From Actinopolyspora lacussalsi subsp. righensis (lineage in GTDB: Bacteria > Actinomycetota > Actinomycetes > Mycobacteriales > Pseudonocardiaceae): DNA of 64,000 nucleotides. The translations under genes and the position numbers were made by a program. Below the pieces are notes generated by a model, which did no database searches, was not told the DNA's origin, and saw only the letters and a list, made by a program, of their open reading frames with translations. The first letter of the stretch is position 1, and every line of letters starts with the position of its first letter. Shown in pieces: positions 25,002-32,766 of the stretch. The stretch is taken from the NCBI RefSeq assembly GCF_900116555.1, contig NZ_FPAT01000002.1:496001-560000 (forward strand). The letters run 5' to 3'.

Positions 25002-26075
25002 TCAGGACCGCGCCAGTCGATAGGCCCGCATCGTGGCTTCGGCGCATCCCTGCCAGGTGAACCCGGCGGCGTGCCCACGTGCCGCTTCCCGGGATTCGTG
25101 GTCCCCGGCCGACTCCACGGCCCGACGCAGCGCCGCGCGCAGTGCCGTGGCACGTCCGTACGGAAACAGGTGGGCGTGACCCGCCGTCACTTCACGCAGC
25201 GCGGCGATGTCGCTGCACACCACGGGAACTCCGGCGGCCATCGCCTCCAGGACCGGCAGACCGAACCCCTCGTCCCGCGAGGGGAGTACCAGTGCGGCGG
25301 CACCCGCCACCACACCGCGCAGCTCCTCCTCCGGCAGATAGCCGGTGCGCGTCACCCGCTCGGACGGCAGCGAGTCCTCCCCTCCCGTGCCGCTCGGACC
25401 CGCCACGACGAGTGGCGGCAGCGTCGGATCCAGTGCTTCCAGCAGTGTGGACAGTCCCTTGCGCGGGCCGTCCTCGCCCACGAAGAGCAGGTAGTTCTCC
25501 GGCAGTCCGTACTGTCGCCGTACCCGCGGGTCCGGCGGTCGCGCCTCGAACCACTCCGGATCCACCCCCAACGGGGTCACCACCGTGCGCCGCGCACTGA
25601 TCCCGAAACGTGCCACGACACGTTCGGCGACCGCCGAGGTCGGGGTGCACACCACACTCGCTCGTCGCACGGAGCGGGCCACCAGTCTCTCCCGCCCGTC
25701 ACCGCTCGCCCCGTTCGCGGATGTGTCCAGGAAGTCGAGATCGTGAATCGTGACGACCCCCGGCGTGCGTACCGCGGCGGGTTGTACGAAGTTCGTGCCG
25801 TGCACCACGTCGCCGCGCCCACCCAGTGGTTCGATCGGCGGGAACTCCGAACGCGACCAGCACGCCGCCAGCATCCTGGCGGGAAGCGGCGGGCCGATCG
25901 CCCTGGTTCCCGGCGGGACCGCCCCGCGCAGTGCGTACCAGCCACGAGCGGTCAGCCCCAGCAGCCGCACCCGCGCCCCGGGGAGTTCGGCCAGCGCCTC
26001 GCTCAGGCGGGCGGTGTAGCGCCCGATCCCGGTGCGCGTTCCCAACAGTGGAGTTCCGTCCAGCACTATCCGCAC
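25002..26075 (-). CDS. Glycosyltransferase family 4 (GT-B)
   Basis: A 357-residue retaining-type glycosyltransferase. GTG 26075 begins one base after the stop of the upstream glycosyltransferase, so the two are translationally coupled. The N-terminal Rossmann domain has GTRTGIGRYTARL. The C-terminal donor domain has FVGEDGPRKGLSTLLEAL and the E-x7-E motif in SRDEGFGLPVLEAMAAGVPVV. It probably adds a sugar from a nucleotide or GDP-mannose donor to a cell-envelope glycan; donor and acceptor are unknown. Confidence 0.85.
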   Translation of the reverse strand: MRIVLDGTPLLGTRTGIGRYTARLSEALAELPGARVRLLGLTARGWYALRGAVPPGTRAIGPPLPARMLAACWSRSEFPPIEPLGGRGDVVHGTNFVQPAAVRTPGVVTIHDLDFLDTSANGASGDGRERLVARSVRRASVVCTPTSAVAERVVARFGISARRTVVTPLGVDPEWFEARPPDPRVRRQYGLPENYLLFVGEDGPRKGLSTLLEALDPTLPPLVVAGPSGTGGEDSLPSERVTRTGYLPEEELRGVVAGAAALVLPSRDEGFGLPVLEAMAAGVPVVCSDIAALREVTAGHAHLFPYGRATALRAALRRAVESAGDHESREAARGHAAGFTWQGCAEATMRAYRLARS

Positions 26076-26076
26076 G

Positions 26077-28602
26077 TCAGGAGTTTCCCCTGCCACGCAG
26101 CCGTTGTCCGGCGACTCGTCGCAGCCTGCCCGCCGCACGTTTGGTGACCTCGCGTATCCCGCCCTGATCCAGGTATTCGCGCAGCAGTCCGACATCCTCG
26201 CGCAGCGCCGCGGTCCTCGACGGTCGGGGTGTTCGCGTCAGCGGCGCACTCGCCGGTAGGCGGTCCGGGGCGGGACGCGGATCGCGGCAGAACTCCGTCA
26301 ACGGTCGCAGCGCCGTCTCCCAGGTGAACCGTTCGCGCACCTCGGCGATCCGTTCCTCGCACCCCTGGATGAACGGCTCGTCGTAGAGCACCCGTTCCAG
26401 GGCGTTCGCCAGGGCTTGCGGATCCTCCGCCGGGACGACCACGCCGAGCCGCTCGTCCCGCACCAGGTCGGCGAACGAGTCGCCGTCGGTGGTGATCACC
26501 GGGAGTCCCGCCCACAGGTAGTCCAGCATCCTGGTGCGGAACGCGAAGGTGGTCTCGACGTGTTCGAAGTGCGTGGTGACTCCGCAGTCGGCGTCCAACA
26601 GGTAGTTCTGGCGTTGGTCGTACGGAACCCAGGTCTCGTTGAAGAAGACGTGCTTGTCGGTGAGCCCCAACCGATCGGACAGTTCCCTGGTCCGGTCCGC
26701 CATGCCCATCTCCGGGACGTCGGGATTGGGATGCCGCATCCCGAGGAAGAACAACCGCAGTTCGGGGTGGTGCTCCGACAGCCGGTGCACCGCGTGCAGC
26801 AGGGTGAGCGGGTCGAACCAGCTGTAAACCCCACCCGCCCACAGCACGATCTTGTTCTCGGCCCCGATGCCCTCCCGCTGCCCGCGGATGCCCGGCCCGG
26901 TGCGAGTCGGCGGCCTGTTCGGTAGTCCGAACGGCACCACCGAGATCATCGATCGCATGGTCGGATCGTCGTCGTAGACCGAGGGCGTGATTCTGCCCAG
27001 CGCGGCGAGATGACCCAGCCAGAAGTGCCGTTGCCGCTGCGAGGCGCAGAGGAAGAAGTCGCCGCGCCGCAGCTGCTTGTTGAGCACCTCGGTGGTGCCG
27101 CGCAGGTCCGCGTCCCTGCGCTGCTCGTCGGTGTCCCTGCCCTGCTCCAGCAGTTCCAGGTGCATCGGATCGTAGATGTCGCAGACGACGATCGTGCCGG
27201 AGTCCTGCCGCCGAAGCGCGGGCACCATCTCCAGCACGTGCCCCTGCACCACCACGATGTCCGCCCAGTCCACGTGCGACGGCAGGTCGCGCGGCGCGGC
27301 GCGCAGCACCGTGAAGTCCGCATCGACGGGGGCGACCTCGGCGTTGACGCTGATCAGCCGCACCTCGTGCTCCACGGCGAGCGCTTCCGCGGTGTGCCAG
27401 GCCCGGATGGCGGGACCCGCCATCCGCTCGGTGATCGCGTCCCCCGTCAGCACCGCGATCCGGCGCGAGCCCCCGAAGACGGTTTCCAGTTCGAAGGCCT
27501 CCACCAGCGCGTCGTGCGCCGCGAGGTAACGCGGTAGCGGATAGGCGGGTTCCATCGCTTTGCGCAGCAGCGGAACCAGGTCGGCGTCCGAGCGGACCCG
27601 CTCGCGCTGTTCGACCTCGCGGGCGCGTTTGAACTCGGGTAACAGGTCGACGAACCGGTCGATGGCCAGCACCCCGGCCAGGGTCTGCCGGTCGACGGGG
27701 ACGGGTGTTTCGTCCTCGCGCGGATCGGCGGGCCTGCGGTCCAGTTCCAACTGGTGCGGATCCAGTTCGCCGCGCGCGGTCGACCTGCGCACGCTCAACG
27801 CGAGCGCGGCGGGCAGCGCACGCGCCAGGGTCGCCTCGGAGGCGTTCTTGTACAGCGCGGCCAGGGCGTTGCGTTCCAGCAGGTAGTGCTCGCGTGCCGA
27901 ACTCACCGCGGCCATCGACTCGTGGTGCCGGTGGTAGGCCACCGAGGTCGGTTCGTAGCGCACCCGCCAGCCGCGCAGGTTCAGCCGCCACCCCAGGTCC
28001 ACGTCCTCGTAGAACATGAAGAACCGCTCGTCGAATCCGCCCAGCGCTCGGAAGAGCTCGGCGCGCACGAACAGCGAGGAACCGGTGCCGAACAACACGT
28101 CGCGGGCGCCGTCGTGACTGCCGTCGTCGAGCTCGCCCGCGTGGCGCTTGTAGCCCATGCCGAACCAGGTCAGACCCCCGTCGACGAAGTCGATCCGGCG
28201 GCCCTGCCAATCCAGCACCTTGCCTGCCACGGCTCCCACCGTCGGTGCGGCACGCAGTACCCCGACGGCCGCGCGCGACCACCCCGGGTCCGGTACCGCG
28301 TCGTTGTTCAGAAACGCCAGCACGGTGCCGTTCGCTTCCCGCGCTCCGAGGTTGCAACCGCCCGCGAATCCCAGGTTCTCCCGGGAAGTCAGCAGTTTCA
28401 CCCCGTGGAGAGCGCCGAGCCGTTCCGCGTTCTCGGCCGAGGTCTCGTTGTCCACGCAGATGATTTCGAGCTTGTCGGGCGGGTAGTCCAGTTCCCGCGC
28501 CGCGTTCAGACAGGTGATGGTGCTGTCGGTGCCGTGGTAGTTGACGGTGATCACCGACACCATCGGCAGCTCGGCACTGTTCCCGGGGTCAGTCACGTCC
28601 AC
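26077..28602 (-). CDS. Two-domain glycosyltransferase: GT2 fused to GT-B
   Basis: An 841-residue fusion. Residues 15-245 are an inverting GT2 domain: VSVITVNYHGTDSTITC, NLGFAGGCNLG, the FLNNDAVPD (DxD-like) site and FMFYEDVDLGWRL near 210. Residues 375-760 are a GT-B domain with ITERMAGPAIRAWHTAEAL at its start, VLWAGGVYSWFDPL and DYLWAGLPVITT. The last 80 residues are basic and helical. Two active domains suggest it adds two sugars in succession to one polysaccharide, as in some O-antigen or wall-glycan enzymes. Coupled with the GT4 gene downstream. Substrates unknown. Confidence 0.85.
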   Translation of the reverse strand: MDVTDPGNSAELPMVSVITVNYHGTDSTITCLNAARELDYPPDKLEIICVDNETSAENAERLGALHGVKLLTSRENLGFAGGCNLGAREANGTVLAFLNNDAVPDPGWSRAAVGVLRAAPTVGAVAGKVLDWQGRRIDFVDGGLTWFGMGYKRHAGELDDGSHDGARDVLFGTGSSLFVRAELFRALGGFDERFFMFYEDVDLGWRLNLRGWRVRYEPTSVAYHRHHESMAAVSSAREHYLLERNALAALYKNASEATLARALPAALALSVRRSTARGELDPHQLELDRRPADPREDETPVPVDRQTLAGVLAIDRFVDLLPEFKRAREVEQRERVRSDADLVPLLRKAMEPAYPLPRYLAAHDALVEAFELETVFGGSRRIAVLTGDAITERMAGPAIRAWHTAEALAVEHEVRLISVNAEVAPVDADFTVLRAAPRDLPSHVDWADIVVVQGHVLEMVPALRRQDSGTIVVCDIYDPMHLELLEQGRDTDEQRRDADLRGTTEVLNKQLRRGDFFLCASQRQRHFWLGHLAALGRITPSVYDDDPTMRSMISVVPFGLPNRPPTRTGPGIRGQREGIGAENKIVLWAGGVYSWFDPLTLLHAVHRLSEHHPELRLFFLGMRHPNPDVPEMGMADRTRELSDRLGLTDKHVFFNETWVPYDQRQNYLLDADCGVTTHFEHVETTFAFRTRMLDYLWAGLPVITTDGDSFADLVRDERLGVVVPAEDPQALANALERVLYDEPFIQGCEERIAEVRERFTWETALRPLTEFCRDPRPAPDRLPASAPLTRTPRPSRTAALREDVGLLREYLDQGGIREVTKRAAGRLRRVAGQRLRGRGNS

Positions 28603-28642
28603 CAGACTGCCCTATCGGGTGAGTACCGCTTCGCGCAGGCAC

Positions 28643-28708
28643 CCGCTGTCGGGTATCCGCTGTCGGGTATCCGCTGTCGGGCATCCGCTGTCGGGCATCC
28701 GCTGTCCG
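28643..28708. repeat. 14-bp tandem repeat, about 4.7 units
   Basis: CCGCTGTCGGGTAT twice, CCGCTGTCGGGCAT twice, then a partial CCGCTGTCCG. It lies in the 222-bp gap between the divergent glycosyltransferase and the YbaB-like gene, the shared promoter region. Likely variable in length by slippage. Confidence 0.9.
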
Positions 28709-28824
28709 GAATGATCCGTTCAGCCCAACATGGCGTCACTCGTCTGGTGTCATGTCGCTGCGAATCGCTCCGTAGTATTCCCGAACGACTTCGGAGCACG
28801 ATCGGGTGAAAGGACGAGGGAACA

Positions 28825-29283
28825 GTGAGCACACCTTCCGATCCGGACGAGATGCTGGCCGGTTTCCGGCAGCAGATCCAGGACAAGATGCAGCAGGCGC
28901 AGCGCATCCAGGACGCGGCTTCGGCGGTGTCGGGGGAAGCGAGCAGTGGGGACGGTTCGGTGTGGGTGACCGTCGACCAGAACGGCAACATGTCCGATCT
29001 GCGGCTGGAGGACGGTGCGCTGCGGCAGCGACCGGAGCAGCTCTCCGAGACGATCCTGACCACGGTGCGTTCGGCGCAGGCACAGCTCACGGACCGGATG
29101 CGGGAAGCGATGGAACCCGTCCTGGGGCAGGACAGCGAGACGATGGATTCGGTGCTGTCCGGGATGCGCGACCGGTTCCCGGTGGAACCGGAGCAGGGGG
29201 ACGCCGCGTCCACTCGTGGTGGCCAGGACGCCGACGAGGAGCAGTACGACGAGTACGACTGGCTGAACCAGCGCAGGAGGTGA
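28825..29283 (+). CDS. YbaB/EbfC-like protein
   Basis: A 152-residue protein. The first 110 residues look like a YbaB/EbfC fold: a long helix (MLAGFRQQIQDKMQQAQRI), a beta hairpin (SVWVTVDQNGNMSDLRL) and a second long helix (LSETILTTVRSAQAQLTDRM). The tail is acidic. Many actinobacteria place such genes in front of WXG100/Esp-like genes, as here: the next start is four bases after its stop. GTG start behind AAAGGACGAGG. YbaB proteins bind DNA, but this subtype may be a partner of the secreted proteins. Confidence 0.75.
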   Translation: MSTPSDPDEMLAGFRQQIQDKMQQAQRIQDAASAVSGEASSGDGSVWVTVDQNGNMSDLRLEDGALRQRPEQLSETILTTVRSAQAQLTDRMREAMEPVLGQDSETMDSVLSGMRDRFPVEPEQGDAASTRGGQDADEEQYDEYDWLNQRRR

Positions 29284-29286
29284 ACC

Positions 29287-29619
29287 TTGGGAGAACAGCG
29301 CTTCGGCGTCAACACCGACGAGATCCGCGCGCACGCGCGCAATCTTCAGGGAGTGACCGACCGGATCGGCACGGCGCAGGACGCCGCTGGTGAGGTCTCG
29401 CTGAACGGCACGGACGCGTACGGGATTCTGTGCAGCCCCATCCTCACGCCGTTGATCGGTGCGATCGAGGTGCAGGGCATGGCGGCGATCGCGACGGCCA
29501 ACGCGGCGGTGGAGGCGACGGCCACCGGGATCGAGGGAGCGGCGGAGACCTACGACGCCGTGGACCAGCACGTCTCCGAACTGCTGGAATCGGTACGCAA
29601 CGAGTTGGGGGAGATCTGA
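29287..29619 (+). CDS. ESX/EspC-like type VII secretion-associated protein
   Basis: A 110-residue helical protein similar in size and pattern to EspC (DUF2580): FGVNTDEIRAHARNLQGVTDRI at the start, a central Gly/Ala-rich helix and a C-terminal helix (DAVDQHVSELLESVRNEL). The start is TTG 29287, six bases after AGGAGG. Probably an exported or ESX-associated helical-hairpin partner of the next gene product. No ESX core ATPase, EccB/D or mycosin gene is in the window, so the secretion machine must lie elsewhere. Confidence 0.7.
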   Translation: MGEQRFGVNTDEIRAHARNLQGVTDRIGTAQDAAGEVSLNGTDAYGILCSPILTPLIGAIEVQGMAAIATANAAVEATATGIEGAAETYDAVDQHVSELLESVRNELGEI

Positions 29620-29620
29620 C

Positions 29621-30553
29621 GTGAGCCAGGACAACCCGCTGGTGGAGGCGGAGCCGGATTCCCAGAAGTGGGAGGACGGCCTCATGGTCGTCGATTTCGC
29701 GGTCGACTCATGGCGCGCGATCGACAATCATGACTGGGGCGAAGCGGCCATCACCGGCGGCGCTGCCGTTGTGGACGGTCTCGCCACCGTGGCCAATCCG
29801 TTCGACGCGCTGTTGACCTCCACGTTCGCCTGGATGATGGAGCACGTCTGGCCGTTGCCGGACATGCTGGACTCCCTGGCGGGCAACCACGACCAGGTGC
29901 AGGCCAACGCGCACACCTGGGCCAACATTTCGGACGAGTTGAAGCAAGCCGCGACGGAGATGCAACAGGCGGTCGACGCCGACACGGCTGACTGGCAGGG
30001 ACCGGCCGCCGAGTCCTACCGGATGTTCGGATCCGGCGAGGCCAAGCTCATCGAAGGAGCCGCCGAGTCGGCCAAGGCGGTGGGTGCTGCGGTTTCCGGT
30101 GCGGGAACGGCCATCCTGATCGTCCGCACCACCGTGCGGGACATCATCGCCTCGGCCATGTCCGAACTGGTCACCTATCTGGTGCGGTCCTCGGCAGCGG
30201 CTGGTCTCTCGCTCGGTGCGCTCACACCGCTGCTCATCGCCGACGGCATCCGGATCGTCGCGAAGTGGGCCAGCAGGGTCTCAGAGTGGCTGGATAAGAT
30301 CGTTCGCGCCTTCCGGCAGCTGGCCGAGATCGTGAGCAAGGTCAAACCACTGCTGACCAAAGTGGACGAGTTGCTGCAGCCGAATTCGCGGATCGGGAAG
30401 GGTATCCAGAACTGGGTGAGCAACCGTTCGCTGTCCGATCTGACTCGTGGCCAGGAGATCGCTCGCAATACCGCCGCGATCGGTGCCACGGCGGATGACC
30501 AGGACTACGCGAAGCACGAGATGGGCAAGCACGAGCACACCGACAGTGCGTGA
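29621..30553 (+). CDS. WXG100-like type VII secretion target with C-terminal extension
   Basis: A 310-residue protein from GTG 29621 (GGGGGAG upstream, one base after the previous stop). Residues about 95-200 resemble a WXG/PPE-like helical hairpin (LAGNHDQVQANAHTWANISDEL, then TADWQGPAAESYRMF, where W-x-G marks the turn). A hydrophobic stretch follows (about 205-250), then basic amphipathic helices. This matches WXG100-superfamily proteins of Pseudonocardiales with 300-400 residues. Its role could be a secreted effector or channel-like protein; no toxin domain is recognisable. Confidence 0.7.
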   Translation: MSQDNPLVEAEPDSQKWEDGLMVVDFAVDSWRAIDNHDWGEAAITGGAAVVDGLATVANPFDALLTSTFAWMMEHVWPLPDMLDSLAGNHDQVQANAHTWANISDELKQAATEMQQAVDADTADWQGPAAESYRMFGSGEAKLIEGAAESAKAVGAAVSGAGTAILIVRTTVRDIIASAMSELVTYLVRSSAAAGLSLGALTPLLIADGIRIVAKWASRVSEWLDKIVRAFRQLAEIVSKVKPLLTKVDELLQPNSRIGKGIQNWVSNRSLSDLTRGQEIARNTAAIGATADDQDYAKHEMGKHEHTDSA

Positions 30554-30609
30554 CCCGTGAAGCTTTCGTAGCTCGCGGAGCAGCTATCGGGCCAGTTCTT
30601 GGAGAAATC

Positions 30610-31113
30610 GTGCGTGTTGTTCGTGATGTGTTGCTGGTGCCGATTGGGATACTGCTGTTTCTGGCCGCGTTCTTCGTTGTACTGCCGTACTTCGGAACCG
30701 GTGCGGCGGGGAGCGAGGTCTCGGCGCGCGGTACCGCTGTCGCGCAGCAGTGCCGCTTCGCGGGACCGATCGCGAAGTCGAGTGCCCCGAAGCGGGAGAA
30801 CGTGATCGGCTTCGGTTGGATCTGCCGAGCTCGGGTTCACTGGAACGACGGCAGTGTGGAGACGCGCGAAGTGAGCGGTTCACAGCTGACCGGGGAGGAC
30901 GTCGGGAACAGCGTGGACGTTGTCGAGCGGCAGATCGACTATTCCAAGGGCAGCGACACGCGTCCGCAGATCTACCGTGCCGACTTCGAACCCCACGTGC
31001 TCTTGGCGTGGGGCTCGGTCTTGGCCACGTGTCTGTTGGGATTCGTGTTCGCCGCTCTCGGGTTTTCCGGGCTGTCCCGGATTTTCTCGAAGAAGGGCGT
31101 TCCGGTCGAGTGA
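30610..31113 (+). CDS. Membrane protein of unknown function, tandem paralogue 1
   Basis: A 167-residue protein from GTG 30610 (GGAGA four bases upstream); GTG 30550 is an alternative. Two membrane helices (about 4-25 and 137-158) enclose an external beta-rich domain of about 110 residues with GAAGSEV-ARGTAVAQQCRF, FG-ICRARV-W-DG and REVSGSQL. Two cysteines (QQCRF and WICRA) could form a disulphide. It is clearly homologous to the next gene, so the pair arose by duplication. No function known to me. Confidence 0.7.
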   Translation: MRVVRDVLLVPIGILLFLAAFFVVLPYFGTGAAGSEVSARGTAVAQQCRFAGPIAKSSAPKRENVIGFGWICRARVHWNDGSVETREVSGSQLTGEDVGNSVDVVERQIDYSKGSDTRPQIYRADFEPHVLLAWGSVLATCLLGFVFAALGFSGLSRIFSKKGVPVE

Positions 31114-31164
31114 GTGGAGTTCGTTCGGTTCGATCGCCGAAAAACGGGGGAGGAAGAGTTCGGC

Positions 31165-31683
31165 GTGCGTGTTGTTCGTGTTGTCCGTGACGTGTTGCTG
31201 ATTCCCGTCGGGATGGTGTTGTTCCTGTCGGGGATCTTCGTGGTGATCCCGTTGTTCGGCATCGGGGCTGCCGGTTCGGAGGTGACGGCCCGGGGTACGG
31301 CTGTGGCACAGCAGTGCCGGTTCGACGGTCCGATCACGGAGTCGGACGCTCCGGAACGGGGGTATGTCGTCGGTTTCGGTTACATCTGTCAGGCGCGGGT
31401 GACCTGGCGGGACGGTACGACGGAGATGTGGGAGGTCTCGGGTTCGCAGCTCAAGCCCGGCGATGTCGGTGAGGAGGTCGCGGTGGTCCGGCGGGCCATC
31501 GCCGACGGCGGTGCCGGGACCACCACCACTCGACCGGAGGTGTTCCGGGCCGATTACGAGCCGAACAGGTGGCTCGGGGTGCCCGTGATGCTGGCCGTGA
31601 TGCTGTTCGGGATCGTGGTGGGAGGGCCCGCCTGTTCCCGGCTCTACCAGACGTTCAGCGGGAAAGAGTCCGCCGTAACCTGA
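31165..31683 (+). CDS. Membrane protein of unknown function, tandem paralogue 2
   Basis: A 172-residue protein from GTG 31165, which has GGGGGAGGAAG eight bases upstream. Same layout as its neighbour: N-terminal helix, external domain with GAAGSEVTARGTAVAQQCRF and FGYICQARVTWRDG, and a C-terminal helix. About half of the aligned positions are identical by eye. The conserved external domain suggests both copies bind something outside the membrane, perhaps the preceding type-VII substrates. It ends at a hairpin (31690-31728). Confidence 0.7.
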   Translation: MRVVRVVRDVLLIPVGMVLFLSGIFVVIPLFGIGAAGSEVTARGTAVAQQCRFDGPITESDAPERGYVVGFGYICQARVTWRDGTTEMWEVSGSQLKPGDVGEEVAVVRRAIADGGAGTTTTRPEVFRADYEPNRWLGVPVMLAVMLFGIVVGGPACSRLYQTFSGKESAVT

Positions 31684-31689
31684 TCTCCC

Positions 31690-31728
31690 GGCCGGGAATG
31701 TGGGAGTCCCGTCCCTCACTTCCCGGCC
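31690..31728. terminator. Hairpin between convergent genes
   Basis: GGCCGGGAA (31690-31698) pairs with TTCCCGGCC (31720-31728), with further partial pairing inside. It overlaps the last codons of the glycosyltransferase on the minus strand and can end both transcripts. Confidence 0.55.
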
Positions 31729-32681
31729 CAGCTCCGCCAGACGCGGCGGCGATCGACGGCACATGCCTCAGTGATCCTGCGTCGCTGCCGCAGGGTCGTC
31801 GGTGCCCGCGCGGCCACTTCCGCCAGCACCCCCAGCCGCAGCGGCACCCGGAAGTTCGCGGCGTCCGGGACTGACCGCTGTCGCAGTCCGCGCCAGGGTA
31901 GTGCGAGGGTGATCGCGCCGAACCGCAGCAGTTCCCGCAGGGCGATCTCCACAGGTGCACAACGCAGCAGCGTCAGCAGCCGGTTGCGCTCGTTCCAGCG
32001 GTGGAACCGTGCCGACCCCGGTGCTGATGAGCAACCGTGCGAGTGCTCGCAGCCGGCGGTGGTCCGCGTGATCCCGTACCCGGCCAACCGCAGGCGCCAG
32101 GAGGTGTCGGTGTCCTCGTAGTAGCAGAAGTAGTCGGCCGGGATACCGTCGACTGCCGAGAGTGCCGAGGTGCGCAGCAGGGCCGCGCCGCCGCAGAACC
32201 CGAACACCTCGTCCCCGGTACCGGCATTGTCCGCTGCCACGGTGCTGTCCTCCGCCACGGTGTCGGCGCCGTGCCCCGTGCAGGTCAGCCGCACCCCTTG
32301 GGAGAGGGGGCCTCGCCGGTTCCACATCCGGCTCGTCGCCGCACCGACACTCGGATCGCGGTCCAACGAATCCTCCAGTGTGGCCAACCAGTCCGGTGCC
32401 GGTGCGGCGTCGTCGTTGAGCCAGCCGAAGTAGGGCGTTCGTACCAGCGGGAAGGCAGCCGCGAGACCGCCCGCATAGCCGAGATTGCGGGGCAGGCGCA
32501 GCACCTCGGGAGCCGAGGGGTGTCGGGCCAGCAGTTCGCTCGTGCCGTCGTCGGAGGCGTTGTCCACCACCACCAGCCGGTGGTTCCGCTGCCGGGCGAG
32601 CGCGTCCAGACAAGCTCCGATGTGCTCCGCACCGCGCCAGGTCACCACCACGATCGTGCTGCGGGCCTGCTCCACGGTCAT
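31716..32681 (-). CDS. GT2 family glycosyltransferase (rhamnosyltransferase-like)
   Basis: A 321-residue inverting glycosyltransferase: TIVVVTWRGAEHIGACLDAL start, VVVDNASDDGTSELL, NLGYAGGLAAAF, WLNDDAAPAPDW (DxD-like) and YFCYYEDTDTSWRL. The C-terminal 70 residues are basic with an amphipathic or membrane-associated segment. The motif set is that of WbbL/RfbN-type rhamnosyltransferases acting at the inner membrane on lipid-linked glycans. It is divergent from the GT4 gene at 32767. Confidence 0.8.
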   Translation of the reverse strand: MTVEQARSTIVVVTWRGAEHIGACLDALARQRNHRLVVVDNASDDGTSELLARHPSAPEVLRLPRNLGYAGGLAAAFPLVRTPYFGWLNDDAAPAPDWLATLEDSLDRDPSVGAATSRMWNRRGPLSQGVRLTCTGHGADTVAEDSTVAADNAGTGDEVFGFCGGAALLRTSALSAVDGIPADYFCYYEDTDTSWRLRLAGYGITRTTAGCEHSHGCSSAPGSARFHRWNERNRLLTLLRCAPVEIALRELLRFGAITLALPWRGLRQRSVPDAANFRVPLRLGVLAEVAARAPTTLRQRRRITEACAVDRRRVWRSWAGK

Positions 32682-32766
32682 GTCCGAAGCCTATCGCCTC
32701 GCCCCGATCACGGATGTGGTTGTCTGGCGGGCAGCGGTCGGTGAAGCGTGTGGACTGGGGGCGGTT

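Noticed and set aside
28825-31683. A complete ESX secretion system
   Set aside because: Only substrate-like and accessory-like genes; no EccB, EccC, EccD, EccE or MycP homologue in the window.
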